The notes beneath the pieces were generated by a model that ran no database searches, was not told where the DNA came from, and saw only the letters and a program-made list of their open reading frames with translations. A stretch of 10,278 nt of DNA, from assembly GCA_947626725.1 (NCBI GenBank), contig CANQTI010000055.1, forward strand, positions 1 to 10,278, written 5' to 3'. Below are positions 1-6,753 of the stretch, in pieces; position 1 is the first letter of the stretch; every line of letters starts with the position of its first letter. Source of the DNA: an uncultured Eisenbergiella sp. (GTDB lineage Bacteria > Bacillota > Clostridia > Lachnospirales > Lachnospiraceae). A program made the position numbers and the translations under genes.

Positions 1-838
1 ACTGGCGCTGGGCAAGGGCGTTCTGATCTGCAATACGCTGGAGGAAGCGGAGGAGGGCGTCTGCACCATCATGACCGAGCGGAAGTTCGGTTCTGCCGGC
101 AATCAGATGGTCATTGAGGAATTTATGACCGGCCGTGAGGTTTCCGTGCTTTCCTTTGTGGACGGGAAGACCATCCGGATCATGTCCTCCGCTCAGGATC
201 ACAAACGGGCGCAGGACGGAGACAACGGGCTGAACACCGGCGGCATGGGAACCTTTTCTCCTTCTCCTTTTTATACGAAGGAAGTGGACGAATACTGCCG
301 GAAATATATCTATCAGGCGACGGTGGACGCCATGGCTGCGGAGGGGCGGCCCTTCAAGGGTGTGATCTTCTTCGGACTGATGCTGACGCCGGAGGGCCCC
401 AGGGTGCTGGAGTACAACGCCCGGTTTGGGGATCCGGAGGCGCAGGTGGTGCTGCCCCGGATGAAGAACGATATCATCGACGTCTGCGAGGCGTGCATCG
501 ACGGCACCCTGGATACGCTGGATCTGCAGTTTGAGGACAACGCGGCCGTCTGTGTGGTACTGGCGTCTGACGGATATCCGCTGAAATATGAAAAGGGGCT
601 TCCGATCACGGGATTGGAGCGTTTTGCGGGGAAAGAGGATTATTACTGTTTTCACGCCGGGACGAAAGCGGCGGCGGACGGAACCATCGTGACGAACGGC
701 GGCAGGGTCCTGGGGATCACCGCAAAGGGGGAGACGCTGCAGGAAGCGCGAAGAAAGGCATATGATGCGGCGGAGTGGGTTTCGTTTGCGAACAAATATA
801 TGAGACATGATATCGGAAAAGCCATTGACGAGGCATAG
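1..838 (+). CDS. purD: Phosphoribosylamine-glycine ligase (GARS), 5'-truncated by the window edge
   Basis: This is the C-terminal part of PurD, the cytosolic enzyme that joins glycine to 5-phosphoribosylamine with ATP in the second step of purine synthesis. The frame is open from base 2, so 278 residues are visible and about 145 N-terminal residues lie outside the window (family length about 420-430). Visible ATP-grasp landmarks, in order, are GKGV at the left edge, the QDHKR...NTGGMG stretch, and the metal-binding EYNARFGDPE motif. The C-terminal domain follows with FHAGTK and VTNGGRVL. These match E. coli PurD closely in order and spacing. The stop is TAG at 836-838. No T-rich terminator follows, so read-through into the SH3 gene 56 bases downstream is possible. 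Nothing suggests damage; the truncation is only the window boundary. Confidence 0.97.
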   Translation, partial: LALGKGVLICNTLEEAEEGVCTIMTERKFGSAGNQMVIEEFMTGREVSVLSFVDGKTIRIMSSAQDHKRAQDGDNGLNTGGMGTFSPSPFYTKEVDEYCRKYIYQATVDAMAAEGRPFKGVIFFGLMLTPEGPRVLEYNARFGDPEAQVVLPRMKNDIIDVCEACIDGTLDTLDLQFEDNAAVCVVLASDGYPLKYEKGLPITGLERFAGKEDYYCFHAGTKAAADGTIVTNGGRVLGITAKGETLQEARRKAYDAAEWVSFANKYMRHDIGKAIDEA

Positions 839-894
839 TGCCTGCGCTGCGGCAGAAGAATAGAAGAAGAAAAATCAAAAGAGGATGAGGAAAG

Positions 895-2145
895 ATGAAC
901 GGGAGAGAGAAAACGGAAGGTTTGAATCGGAAGTGGTATAAGGCGGCGGCCGGTGTGCTGGCGGCGCTCTGTTTGTTCGCGGCGGTTCCCGTGACAGGCC
1001 GGGCGATGACGTTGGGAAGCGGCGGCGCGTCGGGAAATACGGGGACGACGGGCTCAGAAACAGGCGGTGTGCAGTTGGGGAGCGGCGGGGAAGCCCCTGA
1101 GGCGGCCGGCGCGTCGGGAAGTGCGGTGGACAGCGTGACTGTGACGGAACGGAGCGTCAATGTGCGCAGCGATGCCAGCACCAGCGCCAGCAAAGTGGGC
1201 GGAGCTGCCAACGGCACCGTGATGAGTGTGACCGGGGAAAAGACGGACAGCAGCGGTACGGTATGGTACGCGGTGACATATGAGAGCGAAGGGAAAACCG
1301 TCAGCGGTTATATCCGTTCCGATTTGGTGGAGCCGCATTACGCGGAGGTTGTTGTATCGGAGCCGGAAACAGAGGAGCAGCCGGCCGAAACCGTGCCGGA
1401 AACGGAAGCGGCGCCGGAGCAGAATGGTGCGCCCGCAGTACCGACAGGGGATTATTATGTGGAATACGCCGATGACGGAACCGGAAACTATGTCTGGTAT
1501 TTGTGCGATTCCGTGATGGGAACCCGGTACAACATTCAGGAGCTTGTCAATGGGCAGAGTGCGGGCCAGGGCGGTTCCGGTGAAGGTGAAGGCGGCGGTA
1601 TTTCCCGTTTCATTCTGATCGGCATGGCTGGTGTGATCGTCATTTTGATCGTGATCATCACGGTTCTCTTCATCAAACTGCGGAACGCGGAGGATGATTA
1701 TGAGGACGATGATGACGATGAAGACGACGATGATGAAGATGATGACGATGAAGACGACGACGATGAAGATGACGACGACGATGACGGACGCCGCGGAAGA
1801 AGAGGACTTTTTGGCAGACGCAGGTCCCGTTATGATGATGAAGATGAGGATGAGGACGAAGACGAGGATGACGAGGAGGATGAGGACGAAGACGAGGACG
1901 AAGAAGAGCGTCCCCGCAGGAAACGGCCTTCCGGAAAACCTGTAAAGAGACAGCCTGATTCCAGATCCCGCAGAAGGTACGAGGAAGATGACGACGAGGA
2001 CGAGGATGACGAGGAAGATGAGGAGGAGGAAGAGCGTCCCCGAAAGAAGAGCGGTTCTTCTAAGTCCAAAAAAGAAAAGAACTGGCAGTCCAAAAATTTT
2101 CTGGACGATGATGATCTGGAGTTTGAGTTCCTTGATTTGAAATAA
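895..2145 (+). CDS. SH3b-domain membrane protein with a highly acidic repeat tail
   Basis: This 416-residue protein has no function I can name. Visible order: a signal peptide or N-terminal anchor (about 1-37; basic start, hydrophobic core AAAGVLAALCLFAAVP); a Gly/Ser-rich linker (40-75); an SH3b-type domain (about 80-147; VNVRSDAS, WYAVTYE, GYIRSDLVE); a Glu/Pro/Ala linker; and an aromatic segment near 187-220 (DYYVEYADDGTGNYVWYL). One strong membrane helix (about 238-261) precedes a 155-residue tail of alternating acidic and basic blocks, ending in LDDDDLEFEFLDLK. Expected topology is SH3b outside, tail in the cytosol, assuming the signal peptide is cleaved. SH3b domains often bind cell wall peptide or glycan, so envelope sensing or scaffolding is a reasonable inference only. 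The start is supported by GAGGATGAGG at 881-890. It may be cotranscribed with purD, and a terminator candidate follows. Confidence 0.85.
   Translation: MNGREKTEGLNRKWYKAAAGVLAALCLFAAVPVTGRAMTLGSGGASGNTGTTGSETGGVQLGSGGEAPEAAGASGSAVDSVTVTERSVNVRSDASTSASKVGGAANGTVMSVTGEKTDSSGTVWYAVTYESEGKTVSGYIRSDLVEPHYAEVVVSEPETEEQPAETVPETEAAPEQNGAPAVPTGDYYVEYADDGTGNYVWYLCDSVMGTRYNIQELVNGQSAGQGGSGEGEGGGISRFILIGMAGVIVILIVIITVLFIKLRNAEDDYEDDDDDEDDDDEDDDDEDDDDEDDDDDDGRRGRRGLFGRRRSRYDDEDEDEDEDEDDEEDEDEDEDEEERPRRKRPSGKPVKRQPDSRSRRRYEEDDDEDEDDEEDEEEEERPRKKSGSSKSKKEKNWQSKNFLDDDDLEFEFLDLK
1702..1785 (+). repeat. GAY/GAR trinucleotide tract with a 15-bp period (DDDDE repeat)
   Basis: This is an uninterrupted run of Asp and Glu codons inside the SH3b protein gene (residues 270-297). 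From 1720 it shows a 15-base period: a GAA codon followed by four GAY codons, starting at 1720, 1735, 1750 and 1765 and giving EDDDD units. GAC and GAT are mixed, so the DNA is a degenerate rather than exact repeat. Whole-unit gain or loss would stay in frame and change only tail length. Confidence 0.85.
1816..2064 (+). repeat. Duplicated acidic-basic tail module
   Basis: Two similar modules lie in the cytosolic tail of the SH3b protein. Residues 308-348 (bases 1816-1938) read as basic RRRSRY, then an acidic run, then EEERPRRK and a Ser-Gly-Lys end. Residues 357-390 (bases 1963-2064) read as RSRRRY, an acidic run, then EEERPRKK and a Ser/Gly/Lys end. The shared GAAGAGCGTCCCCG at the acidic-to-basic junction also shows the similarity at DNA level. 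The likely origin is internal duplication followed by drift. Confidence 0.7.
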
Positions 2146-2159
2146 AAGGTCTCATGGAG

Positions 2160-2209
2160 GCTGCCGCAGAATGAAACCGTTGGGATTCGTTTTGCGGCAG
2201 CTCTTTCTT
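2160..2209 (+). terminator. Probable Rho-independent terminator after the SH3b gene
   Basis: A perfect 9-bp stem, GCTGCCGCA (2160-2168) with TGCGGCAGC (2193-2201), encloses a 24-base loop in which GAAT and ATTC can pair further. It is followed by the T-rich tail TCTTTCTTC. It starts 14 bases after the SH3b stop codon. The tail is not a pure T run and the loop is long, so efficiency is uncertain. Confidence 0.65.
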
Positions 2210-2338
2210 CATGACGGCAGAAGAGTTGTGCCCTGTGCCTCTTTCGGCAGACACGGAGGGCGCAGATTCCAAAATAAATCCGACCTTTCTTTTGCAGTCC
2301 GCGATTTGTGCCGCACTCGTCATAAGCGCGGGATCGCA

Positions 2339-2361
2339 GCGCCGGATTTGAAATTTGGCGC
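2339..2361. promoter_or_regulatory. 23-bp imperfect palindrome upstream of the GntR-type gene, candidate operator
   Basis: GCGCC and GGCGC arms flank an AT-rich centre (ATTTGAAAT). The sequence agrees with its own reverse complement at 18 of 23 positions, and two of the remaining pairs become G-U if it is transcribed. It ends 36 bases before the regulator's start codon, where an autoregulatory operator of a dimeric winged-helix repressor would be expected. I could not place a convincing -35/-10 pair nearby, so the link to regulation is inference. Confidence 0.35.
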
Positions 2362-2397
2362 ATGCTGGTTCGCATACGCCCGAGGCATGGAGGAAAA

Positions 2398-2772
2398 ATG
2401 CTGATCGAGATTGATTTTAATGGGGAGGAAGCGTTGTATATTCAGCTTCGGAACCGGATTATTCTGGGAATTGCCACCAATGAGCTGCAGGAGGGGGATG
2501 TGCTGCCCAGCGTACGGCAGCTGGCGGAATCAATCGGCATCAATATGCATACCGTGAATAAGGCCTATGCCGTGCTGCGGCAGGAGGGGTTTGTCCGGAT
2601 GGACAGGCGGCGCGGAGCTGTTATCGCCATCGACGAAAGACGCCTGGAAGCGGTGGAGGAATTGCGGCAGGAATTGGCTGTGGTGCTGGCAAAGGCGAGC
2701 TGCCGGAATATTTCGCGCCAGGAGGTGCATGCTCTCATTGATGAGATTTATGAAGGATATGGAGGACTATAG
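2398..2772 (+). CDS. GntR-family (YtrA-type) transcriptional regulator next to clpC
   Basis: This 124-residue DNA-binding protein has a GntR winged helix-turn-helix at about residues 12-78 (YIQLRNRI, GDVLPSVRQLAESIGINMHT, recognition helix around 48-64, then QEGFV and a basic wing). A short helical tail of about 45 residues replaces a ligand-binding domain. That size and layout fit the YtrA subfamily, which probably dimerises through the tail. ATG 2398 is chosen because GGAGG (2389-2393) sits four bases upstream; an in-frame ATG at 2362 lacks a good site. The stop is two bases before clpC, and clpC's ribosome binding site (GGAGG, 2761-2765) lies inside this gene, so the two are surely one transcript. 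YtrA-type genes are more usually found beside ABC transporters. Control of clpC by this protein is inferred from position. Confidence 0.88.
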   Translation: MLIEIDFNGEEALYIQLRNRIILGIATNELQEGDVLPSVRQLAESIGINMHTVNKAYAVLRQEGFVRMDRRRGAVIAIDERRLEAVEELRQELAVVLAKASCRNISRQEVHALIDEIYEGYGGL

Positions 2773-2774
2773 AA

Positions 2775-5222
2775 ATGCAGTCACAGTTTACGGATAAGGC
2801 GAGGACCGCGCTGCTGCTGGCGGGTCGGGCAGCCCGGAGCATGCATCAGAGCTATACGGGAACGGAACATATCCTGTTTGGCCTGATTCGGGAGGGGACC
2901 GGCGTCGCGGCCAAAGTGCTGGCGGCCAACGGCGCGGCGGAGGATGCCGTCCGGGAGATGATCCGGGATCTGATCGCGCCGGAGACGGGTGTATCTGTCA
3001 TGGAACGGGACGGCTATTCGCCCCGCGCCCAGGAGGTGTTGGAAGAAAGTCACAGGCAGGCCCGACGTCTGGGAAGCCTGCTCACCGGGACGGAGCATAT
3101 TTTGCTTGCGCTGCTGGCGGATGGAGATAATGTGGCAGTGCGGATCATGAATACCCTTTCTCTGCCTGTCCAGAAGATATACGCGGATACCCTGCTGGCC
3201 ATCGGCCAGGATCCCGCGGCATATCGGGAGGAAATGAACCGAAAGGGAAAGAAAAAGGGCGCAGCGGCCACGCTGGAGCTTTACAGCCGCGATCTGACAA
3301 AGCTGGCAGCGGAAGGAAAGCTGGACCCGGTCATTGGACGGGATGGGGAGATACAGCGGGTTATTCAGATCTTGAGCCGCCGTACGAAAAACAATCCCTG
3401 TCTGGTAGGTGAGCCGGGCGTTGGAAAAACAGCTATTGTGGAAGGGCTGTCCGCCCGGATCGTGGCGGGTGAGGTGCCGGATACGGTGAAAAACAAGCGC
3501 GTGCTCATGCTGGATTTGTCCGGTATGATCGCGGGCAGCAAATACCGGGGTGAGTTCGAGGAACGCATCAAAAAAGTGATACGGGAAGTCATCGAGGACG
3601 GCAATATTCTGTTGTTTCTGGATGAGATCCATACGCTTATCGGGGCCGGGGGCGCGGAAGGGGCCATCGATGCTTCCAATATTTTAAAGCCGTCCCTGGC
3701 GCGCGGGGAGATCCAGCTCATCGGTGCTACTACGCTGGAGGAATACCGCAAATATGTGGAGCGGGACGCGGCGCTGGAACGCAGGTTCCAGCCGGTAACG
3801 GTGGAAGAGCCCACCGAGGAAGAGGCACTCGACATTCTGAAAGGCGTGGCGCATAAATACGAGGAGCATCACCATGTCACATTGACCCAGGAGGCGCTGG
3901 AGGCGGCGGTGAAGCTATCCAACCGTTATATCAATGACAGGAAGCTGCCGGACAAGGCGATCGACCTGATTGATGAGGCCAGTGCGGCGGTGCGCCTGCA
4001 GAAGATGCAGACCCCCAAAGAGGCTGGCAGCTTATTGACGGAAATTGAAAAGCTGGATGCCCAGATCGAACGTTCCATCCGCATGGAGGTTTTTTCTCAG
4101 GCCGGGGAACTGAAGCGAAAGCAGGATGAACTGCTGGCAAAATATGAAAAACTGATGCAGAAGCAGGAAAGAAAGAATCGTAAAGCCGGCCTGCAGGTGA
4201 CAGAGGATGACATTGCGCATGTGGTTTCCATGTGGACCAAAATTCCGGTGGCCAAGCTGACCGAAAAAGAAGGAGAACGGCTGATGCGGCTGGAATCCAT
4301 TCTTCACAAACGGGTGGTTGGCCAGCAGGAGGCGGTCAGCGCTGTGGCGAAGGCCATGCGGCGCGGCAGGGTCGGTCTGCAGGATCCCCGCAGACCTATC
4401 GGGTCTTTTCTGTTCCTGGGGCCGACGGGCGTAGGGAAGACGGAGCTTTCCAAGGCGCTGGCGGAGGCCATGTTCGGTTCGGAAAATGCGCTGATCCGTG
4501 TGGATATGTCGGAATATATGGAGGGGCATTCCGTTTCCAAGATGATCGGCTCTCCGCCGGGATATGTGGGCTTTGATGACGGCGGTCAGCTTTCGGAAAA
4601 GGTTCGGCGCAATCCCTGGTCGGTGGTGCTTTTTGATGAGGTAGAAAAGGCGCATCCGGACGTGTTCAACATCCTGCTGCAGGTGTTGGATGATGGACAT
4701 ATCACGGATTCCAAGGGACGGAAAGTGAATTTTAAAAATACGGTGATTATCATGACCTCCAATGCCGGGGCTCAGCGGATCGTGGAACCCAAAAACCTGG
4801 GCTTTGCCGCCAGGGACGATGCGCAGAAGAACTATGAACGGATGAAGAGCGGCGTAATGGAGGAAGTAAAGCGTCTGTTCAAACCGGAGTTTTTAAACCG
4901 GATCGATGAAATTATGGTATTCCATCCGCTGACGAAAGAAGATATGAAGCAGATCGTGACGCTGCTCTCCGAAAATCTGGTGGAGCGCTGTCGGGAGCAG
5001 ATGGGAATTTCTCTGTCATTTACGGCGGCATTGAAGGAATATCTGGTAGAAAAGCACAGCGACCTGAAAATGGGGGCAAGACCCTTAAAGCGTGCGATTC
5101 AGACTGTGGTGGAGGATGCTCTGGCGGAAGAAATCCTTTCTGGTCGGGTGAAAAGCGGCGACAGCGTCAGCGCGGGATACAGAGAGGGAAAAGTGATCTT
5201 TAAAGTAAAAGGAAAAGAGTAA
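2775..5222 (+). CDS. clpC: ClpC, AAA+ unfoldase subunit of the ClpCP protease
   Basis: An 815-residue Hsp100 ATPase that unfolds substrates and feeds them to ClpP in the cytosol. Domains: two N-terminal Clp repeats (about 3-145, each with GTEHIL at 29-34 and 105-110); AAA1 with Walker A GEPGVGKT (212-219), Walker B LLFLDEIH (279-286) and pore loop KYRG (256-259); a middle domain (about 411-470); AAA2 with Walker A GPTGVGKT (549-556), Walker B VVLFDEVEKAH (617-627), pore loop GYVG (596-599) and sensor-2 GARPLKR (767-773). NLGF at 674-677 sits where ClpC carries its ClpP-binding loop, which separates it from ClpB. E31 and E107 line up with Bacillus ClpC E32 and E106, which bind phosphoarginine. 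All catalytic residues are present and length is normal (about 810-820). It is translated right behind the GntR-type gene. No ctsR, mcsA or mcsB is in the window. Confidence 0.97.
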   Translation: MQSQFTDKARTALLLAGRAARSMHQSYTGTEHILFGLIREGTGVAAKVLAANGAAEDAVREMIRDLIAPETGVSVMERDGYSPRAQEVLEESHRQARRLGSLLTGTEHILLALLADGDNVAVRIMNTLSLPVQKIYADTLLAIGQDPAAYREEMNRKGKKKGAAATLELYSRDLTKLAAEGKLDPVIGRDGEIQRVIQILSRRTKNNPCLVGEPGVGKTAIVEGLSARIVAGEVPDTVKNKRVLMLDLSGMIAGSKYRGEFEERIKKVIREVIEDGNILLFLDEIHTLIGAGGAEGAIDASNILKPSLARGEIQLIGATTLEEYRKYVERDAALERRFQPVTVEEPTEEEALDILKGVAHKYEEHHHVTLTQEALEAAVKLSNRYINDRKLPDKAIDLIDEASAAVRLQKMQTPKEAGSLLTEIEKLDAQIERSIRMEVFSQAGELKRKQDELLAKYEKLMQKQERKNRKAGLQVTEDDIAHVVSMWTKIPVAKLTEKEGERLMRLESILHKRVVGQQEAVSAVAKAMRRGRVGLQDPRRPIGSFLFLGPTGVGKTELSKALAEAMFGSENALIRVDMSEYMEGHSVSKMIGSPPGYVGFDDGGQLSEKVRRNPWSVVLFDEVEKAHPDVFNILLQVLDDGHITDSKGRKVNFKNTVIIMTSNAGAQRIVEPKNLGFAARDDAQKNYERMKSGVMEEVKRLFKPEFLNRIDEIMVFHPLTKEDMKQIVTLLSENLVERCREQMGISLSFTAALKEYLVEKHSDLKMGARPLKRAIQTVVEDALAEEILSGRVKSGDSVSAGYREGKVIFKVKGKE

Positions 5223-5264
5223 ACGGTCCGAATTGAAAGCTGGAAAGCGGAAATTGAGCGTTGC

Positions 5265-6644
5265 ATGGTGAAAGAAAAGGGAAAAAGCATATTTTTTTGT
5301 CAGGAGTGCGGCTATGAGTCCGTAAAATGGATGGGGCAGTGCCCGGCCTGTAAAGCCTGGAATTCGTTTGTGGAGGAGCCGGCGCTGCGCGGAAGGAAAG
5401 GCAGTGCGGCCGCGAAGGGTACGGGGAAGAATGATACCGGGATCAAAAGCGCGCCGGTCGTTTTAAATGAAATCTCCATGGAAGAAAAGCTTCGGATCCG
5501 GACCCGCATCGGCGAATTGGATCGGGTTTTGGGCGGCGGGATCGTGCCCGGTTCCCTGACATTGGTGGGTGGGGATCCGGGCATTGGGAAATCCACCCTG
5601 CTGCTGCAGATGTGCAGGAATCTGTCCGCAGACGGACAGTCTGTCCTGTACATATCCGGAGAAGAGTCTCTGCAGCAGATCAAGATGCGGGCACAGCGTA
5701 TTGGCGCGTTTACGGACGCGCTCAGGCTGTACTGTGAGACCAATTTGACGGATATCGAAACTGTCATTGGGCAGGAAAGGCCCGGGATCGTGATTGTTGA
5801 TTCCATTCAGACTATGTTCAGTGAGGATGTAGGGGCCGCTCCCGGCAGTGTATCACAGGTGCGGGAGTCCACCGCGGTGCTGCTGCGGCTGGCGAAAGGG
5901 CTGGGAGTTTCTGTATTTATCGTGGGGCATGTGACCAAGGAAGGAACAGTGGCCGGCCCTAGGGTACTGGAGCATATGGTGGATACGGTGCTCTATTTTG
6001 AAGGGGATCGACATGCCTCCTATCGGATTCTGCGGGGGGTGAAAAACCGTTTCGGTTCCACCAATGAGATCGGCGTATTTGAAATGCGGCAGGAGGGCTT
6101 GGCGGAGGTAAAAAATCCTTCTGAATTCATGCTCAGCGGAAGACCGCGAAACGCCAGCGGTTCCGTTGTCACCTGTTCTGTAGAAGGTACCAGGCCAATC
6201 CTCACGGAGATACAGGCGCTGGTTTGCCAGAGCAATTTCGGCATACCCAGAAGGCAGACCGCGGGGACGGATTTCAATCGGGTGAATCTGTTGATGGCGG
6301 TACTGGAAAAGCGTCTGGGAATGCAGATCGGCGGCTGTGATGCCTATGTCAATATTGCAGGCGGTATTCGGATCGTGGAACCGGCCATTGATCTGGGGAT
6401 TGTGACGGCGATCATATCCAGTTTCCGGAACCGTCCCGTTCCGGAGGGTGTGGTGGTCTTTGGAGAGGTGGGGCTGTCCGGAGAGGTGCGCGCGGTGAGT
6501 ATGGCAGAGACCCGGGTGCGGGAGGCAGCGAAACTGGGATTTTCTGCCTGCATTTTGCCGAAGGTCTGCCTGGAAAGTCTGCCGCAGATTTCCGGCATTC
6601 GTTTGATGGGAGTCGGCAGCGTAGGAGATCTCCCTCCGCTTTGA
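5265..6644 (+). CDS. radA: RadA (Sms), DNA repair ATPase for recombination intermediates
   Basis: A 459-residue RecA-related ATPase and helicase that promotes branch migration during homologous recombination and transformation. Visible parts: a C4 zinc finger (C12, C15, C26, C29, with the CGYES and W-M-G-QCP signature); a RecA core with Walker A GGDPGIGKST (102-111), Walker B IVIVDSIQT (175-183) and the RadA-specific KNRFG (260-264); and a C-terminal Lon-protease-like domain (AGGIR, EPAIDLGI, GEVGLSGEVR) used as a scaffold rather than a protease. Length matches the family (about 450-460). It follows clpC by 42 bases without a terminator, as in Bacillus, and is probably in the same operon. The ribosome binding site is poor (only GAG at 5256-5258); ATG 5265 is kept because the zinc finger begins 12 residues in, as in other RadA proteins. 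A GTG at 5268 is a possible alternative start. Confidence 0.97.
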   Translation: MVKEKGKSIFFCQECGYESVKWMGQCPACKAWNSFVEEPALRGRKGSAAAKGTGKNDTGIKSAPVVLNEISMEEKLRIRTRIGELDRVLGGGIVPGSLTLVGGDPGIGKSTLLLQMCRNLSADGQSVLYISGEESLQQIKMRAQRIGAFTDALRLYCETNLTDIETVIGQERPGIVIVDSIQTMFSEDVGAAPGSVSQVRESTAVLLRLAKGLGVSVFIVGHVTKEGTVAGPRVLEHMVDTVLYFEGDRHASYRILRGVKNRFGSTNEIGVFEMRQEGLAEVKNPSEFMLSGRPRNASGSVVTCSVEGTRPILTEIQALVCQSNFGIPRRQTAGTDFNRVNLLMAVLEKRLGMQIGGCDAYVNIAGGIRIVEPAIDLGIVTAIISSFRNRPVPEGVVVFGEVGLSGEVRAVSMAETRVREAAKLGFSACILPKVCLESLPQISGIRLMGVGSVGDLPPL

Positions 6645-6647
6645 AGT

Positions 6648-6710
6648 ACAGTTCGCCCCGTTTTTGGCCGGCATGTCTTCTGCAGGGTCAAAGACGGGGC
6701 GAACTGTTTT
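6648..6710 (+). terminator. Long hairpin terminator after radA
   Basis: A 13-bp perfect stem, ACAGTTCGCCCCG (6648-6660) with CGGGGCGAACTGT (6695-6707), is extended inward by about nine more pairs including G-U (GTTTTTGGCC side against GGTCAAAGAC side). It is followed by TTT at 6708-6710. It begins three bases after the radA stop, and the T tail is on the plus side only. It also lies downstream of the convergent small gene (6754-6963), where it may block opposing transcription, though no U run follows it in that direction. Confidence 0.75.
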
Positions 6711-6753
6711 CGGCCGGGGCGTGCGCGCTCCGTGAAAAGCGGCGAAAACGGAC

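Noticed and set aside
839..894. Terminator between purD and the SH3b gene
   Set aside because: A short TGCC/GGCA pairing exists but no T run follows it, so the two genes may be cotranscribed.
1830..2375. Minus-strand open frame that would encode a serine-rich protein
   Set aside because: It is the antisense of the Asp/Glu codon tracts, which read as serine codons on the other strand. It starts in the intergenic gap and has no independent support.
2146..2397. CtsR or CIRCE heat-shock operator upstream of the clpC operon
   Set aside because: I looked for tandem GGTCAAA heptads and for TTAGCACTC/GAGTGCTAA arms and found neither. Only isolated GACCTTT is present.
2781..3632. 283-codon minus-strand open frame inside clpC
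   Set aside because: It is fully antisense to well conserved ClpC domains, with no motif of its own.
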